Source of the DNA: JACVRN01 sp963715565
GTDB lineage: Bacteria > Acidobacteriota > Blastocatellia > Pyrinomonadales > Pyrinomonadaceae
DNA length: 64,000 nt
Reading direction: 5' to 3'
Assembly (NCBI GenBank): GCA_963715565.1
Contig: OY970256.1
Location: 5,890,001-5,954,000, forward strand
Every line of letters begins with the position of its first letter. Position 1 is the first letter of the stretch. Below are positions 1 through 8,361 of this stretch, in pieces. A program made the position numbers and the translations under genes. A model generated the notes under the pieces. It was given only the letters and a program-made list of their open reading frames with translations, did not search any database and was not told where the DNA came from.

Positions 1-476
1 CCATAATGAGTGAAGAGGTCCGAGCAAAGGAGCGTGCCCTGAGTCTCTTCGAATATCAGCCCCGCCTCCCAACAGTGCGGCACGTGCGGCGTCTGAAGGA
101 AGCGAAAGCGATATTTGCCCGTGCTCAACACCTGCCCGTCCGTCATCGCCAGCGCCGGACGCATAGCGAAGTCATTGACGCTCACCATGGCCCCGACGAT
201 GCTACAGACCGGCGCAGCTTCCGGGGCTACTTCCATCCACTCGTTGAGCGCGCCGCACTCATCCGCCTCGAAATGGCTGAAACCAATCCAGCGTATCCGT
301 GAGGGCGCAATCACACGCGCCACCTCCTCGCGCACCAACGGGAACATGGCCCTCATGCCGGTATGAAATAGCAGCGGCTCGTCATCCCTTACGAGAAACT
401 GATTGAACTGTAAGTTAATCTCAGGGACGTAGGTGGAGATACGGTAAAGGTCAGGAGCAACTTCCGTTATTGCCAT
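1..476 (-). CDS. Flavodiiron-like MBL-fold protein (partial, runs off left edge)
   Basis: Read on the minus strand from ATG at 476, preceded by a strong Shine-Dalgarno GAGGAGG about 5 bases upstream. About 158 residues are visible and the frame is open to the window edge. The protein starts MAITEVAPDLYRIST and has S-H-F-E-A-D-E-C-G near residues 67-75. This is the HxExDxxG di-iron motif of flavodiiron/ODP proteins (H68, E70, D72). Further ligands follow in VPHCWEAG and in the LLCSDLF segment. Family members bind a di-iron centre in a metallo-beta-lactamase fold and reduce O2 or NO, or sense oxygen. The C-terminus is outside the window, so whether a flavodoxin domain follows is unknown. Confidence 0.75.
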   Translation of the reverse strand, partial: MAITEVAPDLYRISTYVPEINLQFNQFLVRDDEPLLFHTGMRAMFPLVREEVARVIAPSRIRWIGFSHFEADECGALNEWMEVAPEAAPVCSIVGAMVSVNDFAMRPALAMTDGQVLSTGKYRFRFLQTPHVPHCWEAGLIFEETQGTLLCSDLFTHY

Positions 477-914
477 AATATTTCCTCCTCAATCGATTTA
501 CTCTCTAACCACTAACGCGAAATTCAGACAAAAAATAGATCACCCGCCATATTTCTACTGGCTAAGAGTCTAAACTACCGCATCATCTGGTATCCAATTA
601 TCACTGGAAAGCCGCACAAACGCCCGAATTAGCCCGCCCGCGCCAACAGCCTCCAATTTACACCGCAAGCAAGAATCATCAAAGCCACGCATTCGCGGGT
701 CGGCTTGAATGAGTTCTTAGGCAACCCTCTCGACGTAAGCCTTCAAGTCACCCTGTAGTTTTCTTCCGCTTCTCAGAATGCACCCCCCCCTCAATTCAAG
801 GAAAGCCATGCAGCAATCAGCTACACCGCAACTCGAAAAGCTGATCTACAGAAAAATTACGAATAAGAAAAGAGTACAGCCCATAGTTTGGCACACCATT
901 GACAGACCAAACGA
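477..914. other. Intergenic, no gene seen
   Basis: No open frame here has coding character or a plausible ribosome site. It separates the flavodiiron-like gene, whose promoter must lie near its right-hand end on this map, from the terminator of the tRNA operon. Nothing else was recognised. Confidence 0.5.
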
Positions 915-938
915 CAAAGGGCAGCCAATCGGCTGCCC
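915..938 (-). terminator. Terminator of the tRNA-Gly/tRNA-Cys operon
   Basis: A perfect 8-bp stem GGGCAGCC/GGCTGCCC (919-926 with 931-938) has a 4-base loop. On the minus strand it is followed by TTTGT. It lies 18 bases beyond the 3' end of tRNA-Cys in the direction of transcription, as expected for a Rho-independent terminator. Confidence 0.7.
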
Positions 939-956
939 GTAAACTTTTGATTCTAA

Positions 957-1031
<75 letters not shown>

Positions 1032-1044
1032 GGAAAATAGGGAC

Positions 1045-1109
1045 GAGGGCGGCAGCGTGGGGGATGAAAAAGGTTGTGCCTTGCTTCATCCTTCATCGCT
1101 GCCGCCCTC
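1045..1109. repeat. Large imperfect hairpin between the two tRNA genes
   Basis: Arm GAGGGCGGCAGCG (1045-1057) is the exact complement of 1097-1109. Inside it GGATGAA (1062-1068) pairs with TTCATCC (1085-1091) and AGG with CCT. The hairpin fills most of the tRNA spacer, so it would form in the precursor RNA. It resembles the intergenic inverted repeats found between other genes in this window. Confidence 0.7.
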
Positions 1110-1118
1110 ATCTCTTCA

Positions 1119-1191
<73 letters not shown>

Positions 1192-1205
1192 TTGCGAAGA
1201 TTTTT

Positions 1206-1233
1206 ATTCTACCGATTCGCGCTTTCTTGTCAA
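1206..1233 (-). promoter_or_regulatory. Sigma-70-like promoter of the tRNA operon
   Basis: On the minus strand a perfect -35 TTGACA (1228-1233) is followed after 16 bp by TAGAAT (1206-1211). Transcription would start about 10 bases before tRNA-Gly. Confidence 0.7.
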
Positions 1234-1362
1234 GTTGAGGCCCGATGGACCTGGAAGGCCATGGGGCTGCACGGGCGAGGATTGATGTTTTTGATAAGAA
1301 GGGAACGGGTGTCCAGGCTCATGGTTATTTAAAACTTCTCTGCGCGATTCGAAAATTGAGGT

Positions 1363-1911
1363 TCAAAAATTGTGGGACGCGCCAGCCGACCAGTGGCGCT
1401 TGCGAAATTTTTCGTCCGTCCAGAAATTGCGTAATAACTCTATGTGGGGGACGGGTGTGCGGGCGGCTTCTTCGTCGGCGGGCGGTAGGAGGATGGTGAC
1501 TACGTCGTAGCGGTAGGGGTCGTTTGTGAGGGCCAGGAGGCGACGATAGACACGTGCGGCGCGTGTGATCTGGCGTTGCTTGCGCAGGTCTACGTTGGCT
1601 TCGGGCGCGGCGAACCAGTCGGAGCGGCGCGTTTTGACTTCTATGAAGCAGAGCGTTGCGGCGTCGTAAGCGACGAGGTCAATCTCGGCGTGGACGAGCG
1701 CGCCGCGTAAGTTTCGCCCTACGGGCAGCTTGAAATTTGAAGCGACCAGGCGGTAGCCCGCGCGCGTCAGAAACTCCGCCGCAAGTTGTTCGCCGTGACG
1801 GCCAAGCAAGAGATGCGGCGCGGTAGTTTCCATGAGCAACGCATCGTCGGCCTCTGCGTTATCTTTCTTCCAGCTTACAGGATTAAAGGCTTGCCAGCGC
1901 ACGACAGTCAT
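1363..1911 (-). CDS. yraN: YraN/UPF0102 family nuclease-fold protein
   Basis: 182 residues. The core runs from LGRHGEQLAAEFLTRAGYR (about residue 36) through AEIDLVAYDAATLCFIEVKTR to RYDVVTILL. This is the typical UPF0102 pattern: G-x-x-GE, (G/A)EIDL and F-E-V-K, a degenerate endonuclease-like fold. Family members are usually about 120 residues, so the first 30 or so are an extension, and the internal Met at residue 27 could be the true start. The spacing of GAGGA to the first ATG is very short, which leaves the start open. The family's function is not settled. The stop lies in a region with no partner gene downstream, and the upstream gene on this strand is 30 bases away. Confidence 0.85.
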   Translation of the reverse strand: MTVVRWQAFNPVSWKKDNAEADDALLMETTAPHLLLGRHGEQLAAEFLTRAGYRLVASNFKLPVGRNLRGALVHAEIDLVAYDAATLCFIEVKTRRSDWFAAPEANVDLRKQRQITRAARVYRRLLALTNDPYRYDVVTILLPPADEEAARTPVPHIELLRNFWTDEKFRKRHWSAGASHNF

Positions 1912-1941
1912 TCCTCTTTGTCTTAGCGAGCGTTGGGGGCT

Positions 1942-2406
1942 TTATTCGCGCGAAGCTTTTTCTTTATCCAAGAGTCTGGTTGTGCCTTCCGTGACGCTCG
2001 GCGGCGGCTGTACAAGCTCTGCCGTGTTGCGTGCGCGCGGCAGCTCCTGATGCAGGGATGCGGGAGGCAGGGGGCTTTGTGCGGCGGGCGATGAGACAAG
2101 CGCGGCGTGTCTTTGTGGTGCGCCCTCGTCGCGCCTGCGCAGATAGTCGGCTATCCCTGCGGCCAGAAGCGGAGCGGCGGGGAAGAGCATCCACCACCAG
2201 AACCTGCCGGTCGTAAAAATAGGGAAGATGGCGATGACGAGAAAGACCAATCCCAGCATGAACTTCTTGATGCCGTGTTCATAGTCGCGCCGCTCGATTG
2301 GCGCTCGCGCAGTAGTAGCCAGCTCCTGTGTTCCAACCACCGTACCGCACTTGCGGCAGAACCTGGCGTCTTCCGCAAGCTCCGTCCCGCATTTCTGACA
2401 GTACAT
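1942..2406 (-). CDS. Zinc-ribbon membrane protein
   Basis: 154 residues with a very good ribosome site (GGAGGT about 9 bases before ATG at 2406). The N-terminus MYCQKCGTELAEDARFCRKC carries two C-x-x-C knuckles, a zinc-ribbon of the zinc_ribbon_2 type. Two hydrophobic segments follow (about residues 48-66 and 70-86, LGLVFLVIAIFPIF and WWWMLFPAAPLLAAG), then a charged, Pro/Ser-rich tail predicted to be disordered and cytoplasmic. Such proteins are common in Acidobacteriota and have no established function. Confidence 0.75.
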   Translation of the reverse strand: MYCQKCGTELAEDARFCRKCGTVVGTQELATTARAPIERRDYEHGIKKFMLGLVFLVIAIFPIFTTGRFWWWMLFPAAPLLAAGIADYLRRRDEGAPQRHAALVSSPAAQSPLPPASLHQELPRARNTAELVQPPPSVTEGTTRLLDKEKASRE

Positions 2407-2454
2407 AATGCGTTCACCTCCATCTACGATTAAAGAAAACGACCTGCACTTCGT

Positions 2455-3159
2455 TTATGTTCCAAGGCTCGCACTCTCGCTCACTTCTGGGCTCGCGTGT
2501 GGCTTTCGAGCGCGACAGATGAAATAAGTCCCTAGCGAAAGCTCTTCCACTTCAACCTCGTCCGCCACCTCGCGCAGCTCCTCTGCCGGAACGATGTAAG
2601 GATTGCCGAGCACGGTCAGCTTGAGCAGTAAAACAAAGAGTGGAAGAAAGAGACGCGCCAGTTTGCCCATAGCGCCGGAAGGAAGCTGTGCGTCCATGAT
2701 GACCAGCCATCCGCCCGCATCAAGTTGATTCCATGCGTGGCGCAGGACCGACGCATGATGAGACATGGTGGCGTAAGAGAGACTAAAGAGGACGCCGTCA
2801 ATCTTGTCGGGCGTGTTGTAGGCGGCTGCGTCGCCCTGTACCAGTGTAACGTTCGTCCAGCCGTGTTGCTCGCACAAGCGTTCAGCGCGCTTGAGCATCC
2901 CTTCCGAGATGTCCAGGCCGTAGACGTGTCCTTCGCGCCCGACCGCTTTGATCAGAAGCTCCAGGTTCCTGCCCGTCCCGCAGCCTACTTCAAGCACGCG
3001 ACTGCCGGGCGCAAGCTCCAGACGCTCTACAGCGCGGCGGCGTATGCCCGGCGGGAGCCAGAACAGCCACTCGAAGAGAACAAAGAACGCGGCGAGGTGA
3101 TTATAACGCTCGCGCACGAAATGCTGGTCGTAGTCGCTCCAACGACTGATGAATTGCAC
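2455..3159 (-). CDS. Class I SAM-dependent methyltransferase
   Basis: 234 residues starting at GTG with AAAGGAGG 8 bases upstream. Motif I is VLEVGCGTGRNLELL near residues 55-69, followed by VYGLDISEGMLKRA (the acidic ribose-binding residue) and VQGDAAAY (motif II region). This is the Methyltransf_11/25 Rossmann fold. A hydrophobic stretch near residues 165-185 (ARLFLPLFVLLLKLTVLG) suggests membrane contact, as in UbiE-like or lipid methyltransferases. The substrate cannot be inferred. It is on the same strand as the zinc-ribbon gene and 48 bases upstream of it. Confidence 0.8.
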   Translation of the reverse strand: MQFISRWSDYDQHFVRERYNHLAAFFVLFEWLFWLPPGIRRRAVERLELAPGSRVLEVGCGTGRNLELLIKAVGREGHVYGLDISEGMLKRAERLCEQHGWTNVTLVQGDAAAYNTPDKIDGVLFSLSYATMSHHASVLRHAWNQLDAGGWLVIMDAQLPSGAMGKLARLFLPLFVLLLKLTVLGNPYIVPAEELREVADEVEVEELSLGTYFICRARKPHASPEVSESASLGT

Positions 3160-3373
3160 GGGCGCGCCTCCTTTGCCTCTACTCAGTCTGCATTAGAGTA
3201 AACGAAACGTGCGGGCTAAACCAATGTTTTCAGGAGAGACTTTGATAGAGATGTTCTGTTGAATCCGAAGCCAAATGCTTGCAGGCGGCGCGCGTCGCAC
3301 GCTACACTTGGCTTTGGACAGTTTCTTTCACCCCGCCCCGATCTTGCCCCAACATTGAATCAGGGATTTCGAG

Positions 3374-4864
3374 ATGCCGCGCGAAGAAGAATCCGAAGAG
3401 AACATGACTGGCATTGCCGGTTACATGGAAGAGAGCGACCCTGCGAGCGACGTGCGTCGCACGGAGCCGAGGCGTGCCTTGCCGCTCGTAGCCATCGTGG
3501 GCCGACCCAACGTGGGCAAGTCCACGCTCTTTAATCGCATGACGGGCGAGCGCCGCGCCATCGTCGGCGACGAGCCCGGCATCACGCGCGACCGCATCTA
3601 TGGCGAATCCGAATGGGCCGGGCAAAGATTCAAGGTCGTGGACACGGGCGGCATCGTGCCCGATGACGACGCAGTTATCCCCTCGAACATTTTCAAACAG
3701 GCTTCCGCCGCGATTGAGCAGGCGGAGGCGCTCGTCTGGGTCGTGGACGCGAGGCTCGGCGCGACGTCGCTTGACGAGGAGCTGGCGCTGCTCCTGCGCG
3801 AGACAGGGAAGCGCGTGGTCGTGGCTGCAAACAAGACGGACGCTGCGCGATTGGAAGCGGACGCGGGCGAGTTCTTTCGCTTCGGTTTCGAGACGGTCAT
3901 TCCCGTTTCGGCGGAACACGGCGACGGAGTTGCAGACCTACTGGACGTGCTGGTCGAGATTATTAAAGACGAGTCGGAGGGCGCGGGCTTTGACGAAGTT
4001 GATGATGAAAGTGATGCTCCAAGGGAGTTGCGTCTGGCGATTGTAGGGCGTCCGAACGTGGGCAAGTCTTCGCTCTTGAATCGCCTGCTCGGAGAAGAGC
4101 GCGTCATAGTCTCTCCCTTAGCTGGCACGACGCGCGATGCTGTTGACACCCTGCTCGAAGTCGAAGGGCAACCGTTTCGCTTGATTGATACAGCGGGGAT
4201 ACGGCGCAAGGGGAAGACGGACGAGATGGCCGAAAAGCTCTCCGTTATCATGGCGCGAAAAAGTCTTGAGCGCGCGGACGTCGCCATCGTCGTCATAGAT
4301 GCTGTGGAAGGTGTCGCGGCGCTCGACGCGACCATCGCGGGCTATGCGCTTGAATCCGGATGTTCCATCATCATCGCCGTCAACAAGTGGGACGCTGTGC
4401 CTGATAAAAAGACCGGCACGCCATCGGAGTTCGAGCGCAACCTTCGCGACAAGATGAAATTTCTGGACTGGGCCCCGGTCGTCTTTATCTCCGCTTTGAC
4501 GGGCCAGAGAGTCGAAAGAATTCTGCCGCTTGCCCTGCGCGCAAACGAAGCGCGTAAACGTCGTATCCCAACTTCGCAGCTCAATGTCTTCTTCGAGCGC
4601 AATGTGTCGCAGCCTCGCGGCGGGACCGCGCCCGCGCCCGTCAAGGGCGGCTTCTCAAGGCTTCACGTGCAGTACATGACGCAAGTCGGCGTGCGCCCCC
4701 CGACCTTTATCGTCTTCACTTCGGGCGGCAAGCCCGGTCTACATTTCTCTTACGAGCGCTACCTGCTCAACCGCCTGCGCGAAGAGTTCGATTTCTTCGC
4801 CACTCCCTTGCGCATCATCGAGCGACACAAGAGAAAAAGCAGAAGGGCGGAGGCCGGAGGTTAA
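3374..4864 (+). CDS. der: Ribosome biogenesis GTPase Der (EngA)
   Basis: 496 residues with two tandem Era-like GTPase domains. The first P-loop GRPNVGKSTLFNRM is near residue 42 and the second GRPNVGKSSLLNRL near residue 225. Other G motifs are DTGG, NKTD, DTAGIRRKGK and NKWD. A C-terminal KH-like domain ends in a basic tail, HKRKSRRAEAGG. Der acts in 50S subunit maturation. Typical members start a few residues before the first P-loop, so about 35 acidic N-terminal residues are an extension. ATGs at 3404 and 3425 are possible alternative starts and no ribosome site is decisive. The histidine kinase gene follows 30 bases downstream. Confidence 0.95.
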   Translation: MPREEESEENMTGIAGYMEESDPASDVRRTEPRRALPLVAIVGRPNVGKSTLFNRMTGERRAIVGDEPGITRDRIYGESEWAGQRFKVVDTGGIVPDDDAVIPSNIFKQASAAIEQAEALVWVVDARLGATSLDEELALLLRETGKRVVVAANKTDAARLEADAGEFFRFGFETVIPVSAEHGDGVADLLDVLVEIIKDESEGAGFDEVDDESDAPRELRLAIVGRPNVGKSSLLNRLLGEERVIVSPLAGTTRDAVDTLLEVEGQPFRLIDTAGIRRKGKTDEMAEKLSVIMARKSLERADVAIVVIDAVEGVAALDATIAGYALESGCSIIIAVNKWDAVPDKKTGTPSEFERNLRDKMKFLDWAPVVFISALTGQRVERILPLALRANEARKRRIPTSQLNVFFERNVSQPRGGTAPAPVKGGFSRLHVQYMTQVGVRPPTFIVFTSGGKPGLHFSYERYLLNRLREEFDFFATPLRIIERHKRKSRRAEAGG

Positions 4865-4894
4865 CAGCTAACTGTTCGCGTCTTCCGAAATTTT

Positions 4895-7800
4895 ATGAAT
4901 CAACCCGACACAGATTTCGTTTCGTTGTTCGAGCACATGGGCGACCCTGCCATCGTCATCGACGAGGAGTCGTGGCGCATACATGCCTGCAATGACAGCT
5001 TTGCGGCGCTAGTGGTTCGCACCTGCACCAACGTCAAGGAGACGCCCGTCTCTTCGCTCCTGCATTTCGAGGGACGTGACGAAGCGGATGAAAAGTATGA
5101 GCGCGCTACCGTGCTGGTAAATGGCGAGCATCCTCTTCATGTGCGTATAGAGCGATTGCATTGTCGATGGGAGGGACGGCTCGCCACGCTTTGCCTTGTC
5201 CGCAGCCTTGACCAGAAGGAGAACGCGGAGCTTGATCAGGAAGTCATCACGAACGCGGAGATGGGCGCGCTCTTTGATTACCTGCGCGAAGCCACGGAGC
5301 AACTGGAAGTCATCAACCGCGTCGTCGCCGCCGTCAATTCAGGCCGCACCATTGACGATGTCTTTAGCCTCGCGAGCGAGCAGATGCGCGCGCTCGTTCC
5401 CTTTGACCGCGCTTCCATCGCGCTTTGCGAAGATGATGGCCGACAGCTTCGCGTCTTTGCTTTGTGGGGCGAGCACGCCGGTTCGCTCTCGGTCGGAGCG
5501 GTCGCGCAGCTCAACGGCTCCGTCACGGAACTCGCGCTCGAACGCCGCGAGATGATTGTTATTCCGGAACTGAGCGCGGAGAATCGCTTTAACACTTACG
5601 CGGACCTTGAGCGCGAAGGCTTTCGCTCCAGCGTTTGCTGCCCGCTCTTTTCCATGCGCCGCGCCATCGGCAGCCTCAATCTGACGAGCCGCACGCCCGA
5701 TGCTTACAAGCGTCGTCACCTGCTGGCGCTCGAACGTCTCGCACCGCCTTTAGCCATCGCCATCGAAAAAGTTCTACTGCTCGAACAATCCGAACAGCGC
5801 ACGCGCGAGGTGGAAGTTGCCGCGCGCCGCGAAGAGCTGGCCTCGCGCATTGGCCGCCATCTCTCAAGCTCGCTCGACCCGTCGGGCGTGCTACAGGAAA
5901 CAGTGGACGAACTGGGCCGCGCGCTTCATGCGGATCGCTGTCACATCTCTCTCTTCGAGAATTACGAAGACGAATACGCGCTCGTCGATTATGAATTTTT
6001 AGGAAGCGCGGATGTCTCTTCTTTGCGCGGCCATCGCGTGCCGCTGCTTTCGAGCGCTTACGCGCGGAGCGTGCTTTCTTCGGATGAGCCCATCGCCGTC
6101 GCAGACATTAAGAGGCTTGAAGAGGACGAGCTGCGCCAGCTTTACGAGCGGTTGGGCGTGCGCGCAAGCCTGGCAGCGCCCGTGTTTACGAGCGGCGTCC
6201 CGCGCGGCCTTCTGGAGCTTCACGATCATTCGGGCACGCGCAAGTGGTCGCAGGATGATGCCAAGCTTTTGGGCGCTGTCGCTAGAGAAGTCTCCGTGGC
6301 GCTGACGAACGCGCGGCTTTACGCCGCGAGCCGTCGCCGCTCGGAAGAGCTGGAAGGGCTTTACAAAATCTCGCGCGTCTTTTTGACGCTCACGGATACC
6401 TCGGACATCTACGGCCAGTTGGCCGAATCCATAGCGCAATTGGTTGGCGGCGAGATGTGCCTGATTGCGACCTACGACCGCAGGCGACAGGTTGTGCGCG
6501 CCGAAGCGCCGGGCCACAACACGCCGCGCGAGCTGGTGCGCGAGTTTCGCTTCGTGCTCAATCAGGAAGACACGGATGCTTATGTTTACCAAACGGGCGA
6601 GCCCTTCTTCTCGAACGATCCCATAAACGACGCGCGCTTTAATCGCGGCTTTGTGCGCCGCTACGGCATACGCTCGGCGCTCTCCGTGCCGATGCGTATC
6701 AAGCGCGAGCTGATTGGCTTTATCTATGTCGCCAATCGCCCGGGCGGTTTTCGTGAGCGCGACGTGAGGCTTCTGGAAATCTTCGCCGCGCAGGCCGCCG
6801 AAACCATCGCCAACGCGCGTCTCTTTAAGACGATTCAGGCGCAGGCCGAGCGCGAGGCCGTAGTCAATCGTCTACTGCTTATCCTGCAACGCGCCACAGA
6901 CCCGAAGGATGCCGTTGAAGTTGTGGTGCAACGTGTCGGAGAAGTCCTCGGCGCGGATCGTTGCGTCGCCATGCTCTTTGCAGACGACGAGCGCGCGGAT
7001 TATTTCGGCGAGTGGTGTCGCAAGGGCGTCGCTCCGATTGCGGGCGACGAAGAGGTACGCGAGCGCACGCCCATTCCACACTGGATTAGAACTCATAGCC
7101 AGCCGCTCGTCGTCGCCAGAATTGCGACGCACCAGCTCGGCGCGGGCAACGAAGACATCATCGAGCGCTTGAGTTTGAAATCAATCGCCGCCGTTCCCAT
7201 CATGCACCAGGGCAAAGTCATAGGCATGCTGAGCGCGCACCAGACGCGCCGCGAAAGACAATGGGCCGAAGACGACGTGGACTTGCTGACCGCCGTGGCG
7301 ACACAGGTCGGCTCGATGTTGGAGAACGCGCGTCTCATAGCGGAGCTGCGCGAGGCCAATCGTCTCAAGGACGAATTCCTCGCGACACTCTCGCACGAGC
7401 TGCGCACGCCGTTGACGGCGATTAAAGGCTGGGTCGAGCTGCTCTCTGAAAACGAGCTGCTTGAAACTGATGAAGAACTCTCGGACGGCATCGAAGTCAT
7501 ACGCAACTCGACCATGTCGCTCACGCAGCTTATCTCCGACCTGCTCGATCTCTCGCGCATACAACGTCGCGGCCTTCAGCTTGACCGCAAGCCGTGTCAC
7601 ATCAACGAGGCAGTTTCGGAAGCCGTCGAGATGGTGCGCCAGATGATCAGCCAGCGCCGCCAGCATCTTCGCGTAGAACTGGACGAGCGCTTGCCGAGCA
7701 CGCTCGCGGATGCTCATCGCATGCAGCAGGTGCTCTGGAATCTTCTCAACAACGCTATCAAGTTCACGCCCGAAGGCGGCGACATCATCGTTCGCTCGCG

Positions 7801-8185
7801 CTTGATTGATAGCTCGGGCATCATGATTGCCGACGACGAAAGAGAGCCCGTGCGCTGGATTGTCATCGAAGTCGAAGACACAGGCGAAGGCATCAGCCGC
7901 GATTTTCTCCCTTACGTCTTTGACCGCTTCCGTCAGGCCGACGGCTCCTCCACACGTCGTCACGGGGGCTTGGGCATCGGCCTCGCGCTCGTCAAAGAAC
8001 TGGTCGAAGCTCATAACGGCCACGTCGAAGCCAGAAGCGAAGGGCCGGGCGCGACCTTTACCGTGCGGCTGCCCGTCCTGAGCGTAGACAGGTACAGAAT
8101 CCCCCTCGTGGACGAGGAAGTGGCCGTCCGCTCGAAAAGAGACGAGGCAACCTCCAAGCACGGCCCGCGTCAAACTCTGCACTAA
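4895..8185 (+). CDS. Multi-GAF sensor histidine kinase
   Basis: 1096 residues, no transmembrane segments, so probably a cytosolic sensor. The N-terminal 115 residues are PAS-like (DPAIVIDEESWRIHACND). Four GAF-type domains follow, roughly residues 145-290, 315-475, 490-640 and 650-810. The HisKA dimerisation domain has H-box LATLSHELRTPLTAIKGW, with the phospho-accepting His near residue 833. The HATPase domain has N-box NLLNNAIKFTPEGG, VEDTGEGI and GGLGIGLALVKELVEAH. No receiver domain or cognate regulator is next to it. GAF ligands cannot be told from sequence. The gene originally sat 5 bases from tgt, before a small element inserted between them. Confidence 0.93.
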   Translation: MNQPDTDFVSLFEHMGDPAIVIDEESWRIHACNDSFAALVVRTCTNVKETPVSSLLHFEGRDEADEKYERATVLVNGEHPLHVRIERLHCRWEGRLATLCLVRSLDQKENAELDQEVITNAEMGALFDYLREATEQLEVINRVVAAVNSGRTIDDVFSLASEQMRALVPFDRASIALCEDDGRQLRVFALWGEHAGSLSVGAVAQLNGSVTELALERREMIVIPELSAENRFNTYADLEREGFRSSVCCPLFSMRRAIGSLNLTSRTPDAYKRRHLLALERLAPPLAIAIEKVLLLEQSEQRTREVEVAARREELASRIGRHLSSSLDPSGVLQETVDELGRALHADRCHISLFENYEDEYALVDYEFLGSADVSSLRGHRVPLLSSAYARSVLSSDEPIAVADIKRLEEDELRQLYERLGVRASLAAPVFTSGVPRGLLELHDHSGTRKWSQDDAKLLGAVAREVSVALTNARLYAASRRRSEELEGLYKISRVFLTLTDTSDIYGQLAESIAQLVGGEMCLIATYDRRRQVVRAEAPGHNTPRELVREFRFVLNQEDTDAYVYQTGEPFFSNDPINDARFNRGFVRRYGIRSALSVPMRIKRELIGFIYVANRPGGFRERDVRLLEIFAAQAAETIANARLFKTIQAQAEREAVVNRLLLILQRATDPKDAVEVVVQRVGEVLGADRCVAMLFADDERADYFGEWCRKGVAPIAGDEEVRERTPIPHWIRTHSQPLVVARIATHQLGAGNEDIIERLSLKSIAAVPIMHQGKVIGMLSAHQTRRERQWAEDDVDLLTAVATQVGSMLENARLIAELREANRLKDEFLATLSHELRTPLTAIKGWVELLSENELLETDEELSDGIEVIRNSTMSLTQLISDLLDLSRIQRRGLQLDRKPCHINEAVSEAVEMVRQMISQRRQHLRVELDERLPSTLADAHRMQQVLWNLLNNAIKFTPEGGDIIVRSRLIDSSGIMIADDEREPVRWIVIEVEDTGEGISRDFLPYVFDRFRQADGSSTRRHGGLGIGLALVKELVEAHNGHVEARSEGPGATFTVRLPVLSVDRYRIPLVDEEVAVRSKRDEATSKHGPRQTLH

Positions 8186-8189
8186 GACG

Positions 8190-8350
8190 GTAGTGGTTCA
8201 GTCTGAAATATGAGAGCGGATTCTCTACGATTGCTTCACCGCAGAGACGCAGAGAGCGCAGAGCAGGCGCAGAGAAATTCAACTCTCTGCGTTAACTCCG
8301 CGACATCTCTGCGTCTCTGCGGTGAGTCTGATTTGAAAATGATTCACTAC
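8190..8350. mobile_element. MITE-like insertion with target-site duplication
   Basis: The segment is flanked by exact direct repeats CACTAAGACG(G) at 8180-8190 and 8351-8361. It begins GTAGTG and ends CACTAC, which are inverted termini. Its interior is a long imperfect palindrome of the CCGCAGAGACGCAGAG type (about 8235-8330). It has no open reading frame. Removing it and one repeat copy restores TAA-GACGG-ATG, that is, the kinase stop 5 bases from the tgt start. This is the signature of a non-autonomous transposed element. Confidence 0.75.
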
Positions 8351-8361
8351 CACTAAGACGG

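Noticed and set aside
3302..3919. Long open frames opposite der, the kinase, tgt, secF, exb and rel genes
   Set aside because: They are antisense shadows caused by GC-rich codon use; none has a family motif or ribosome site.
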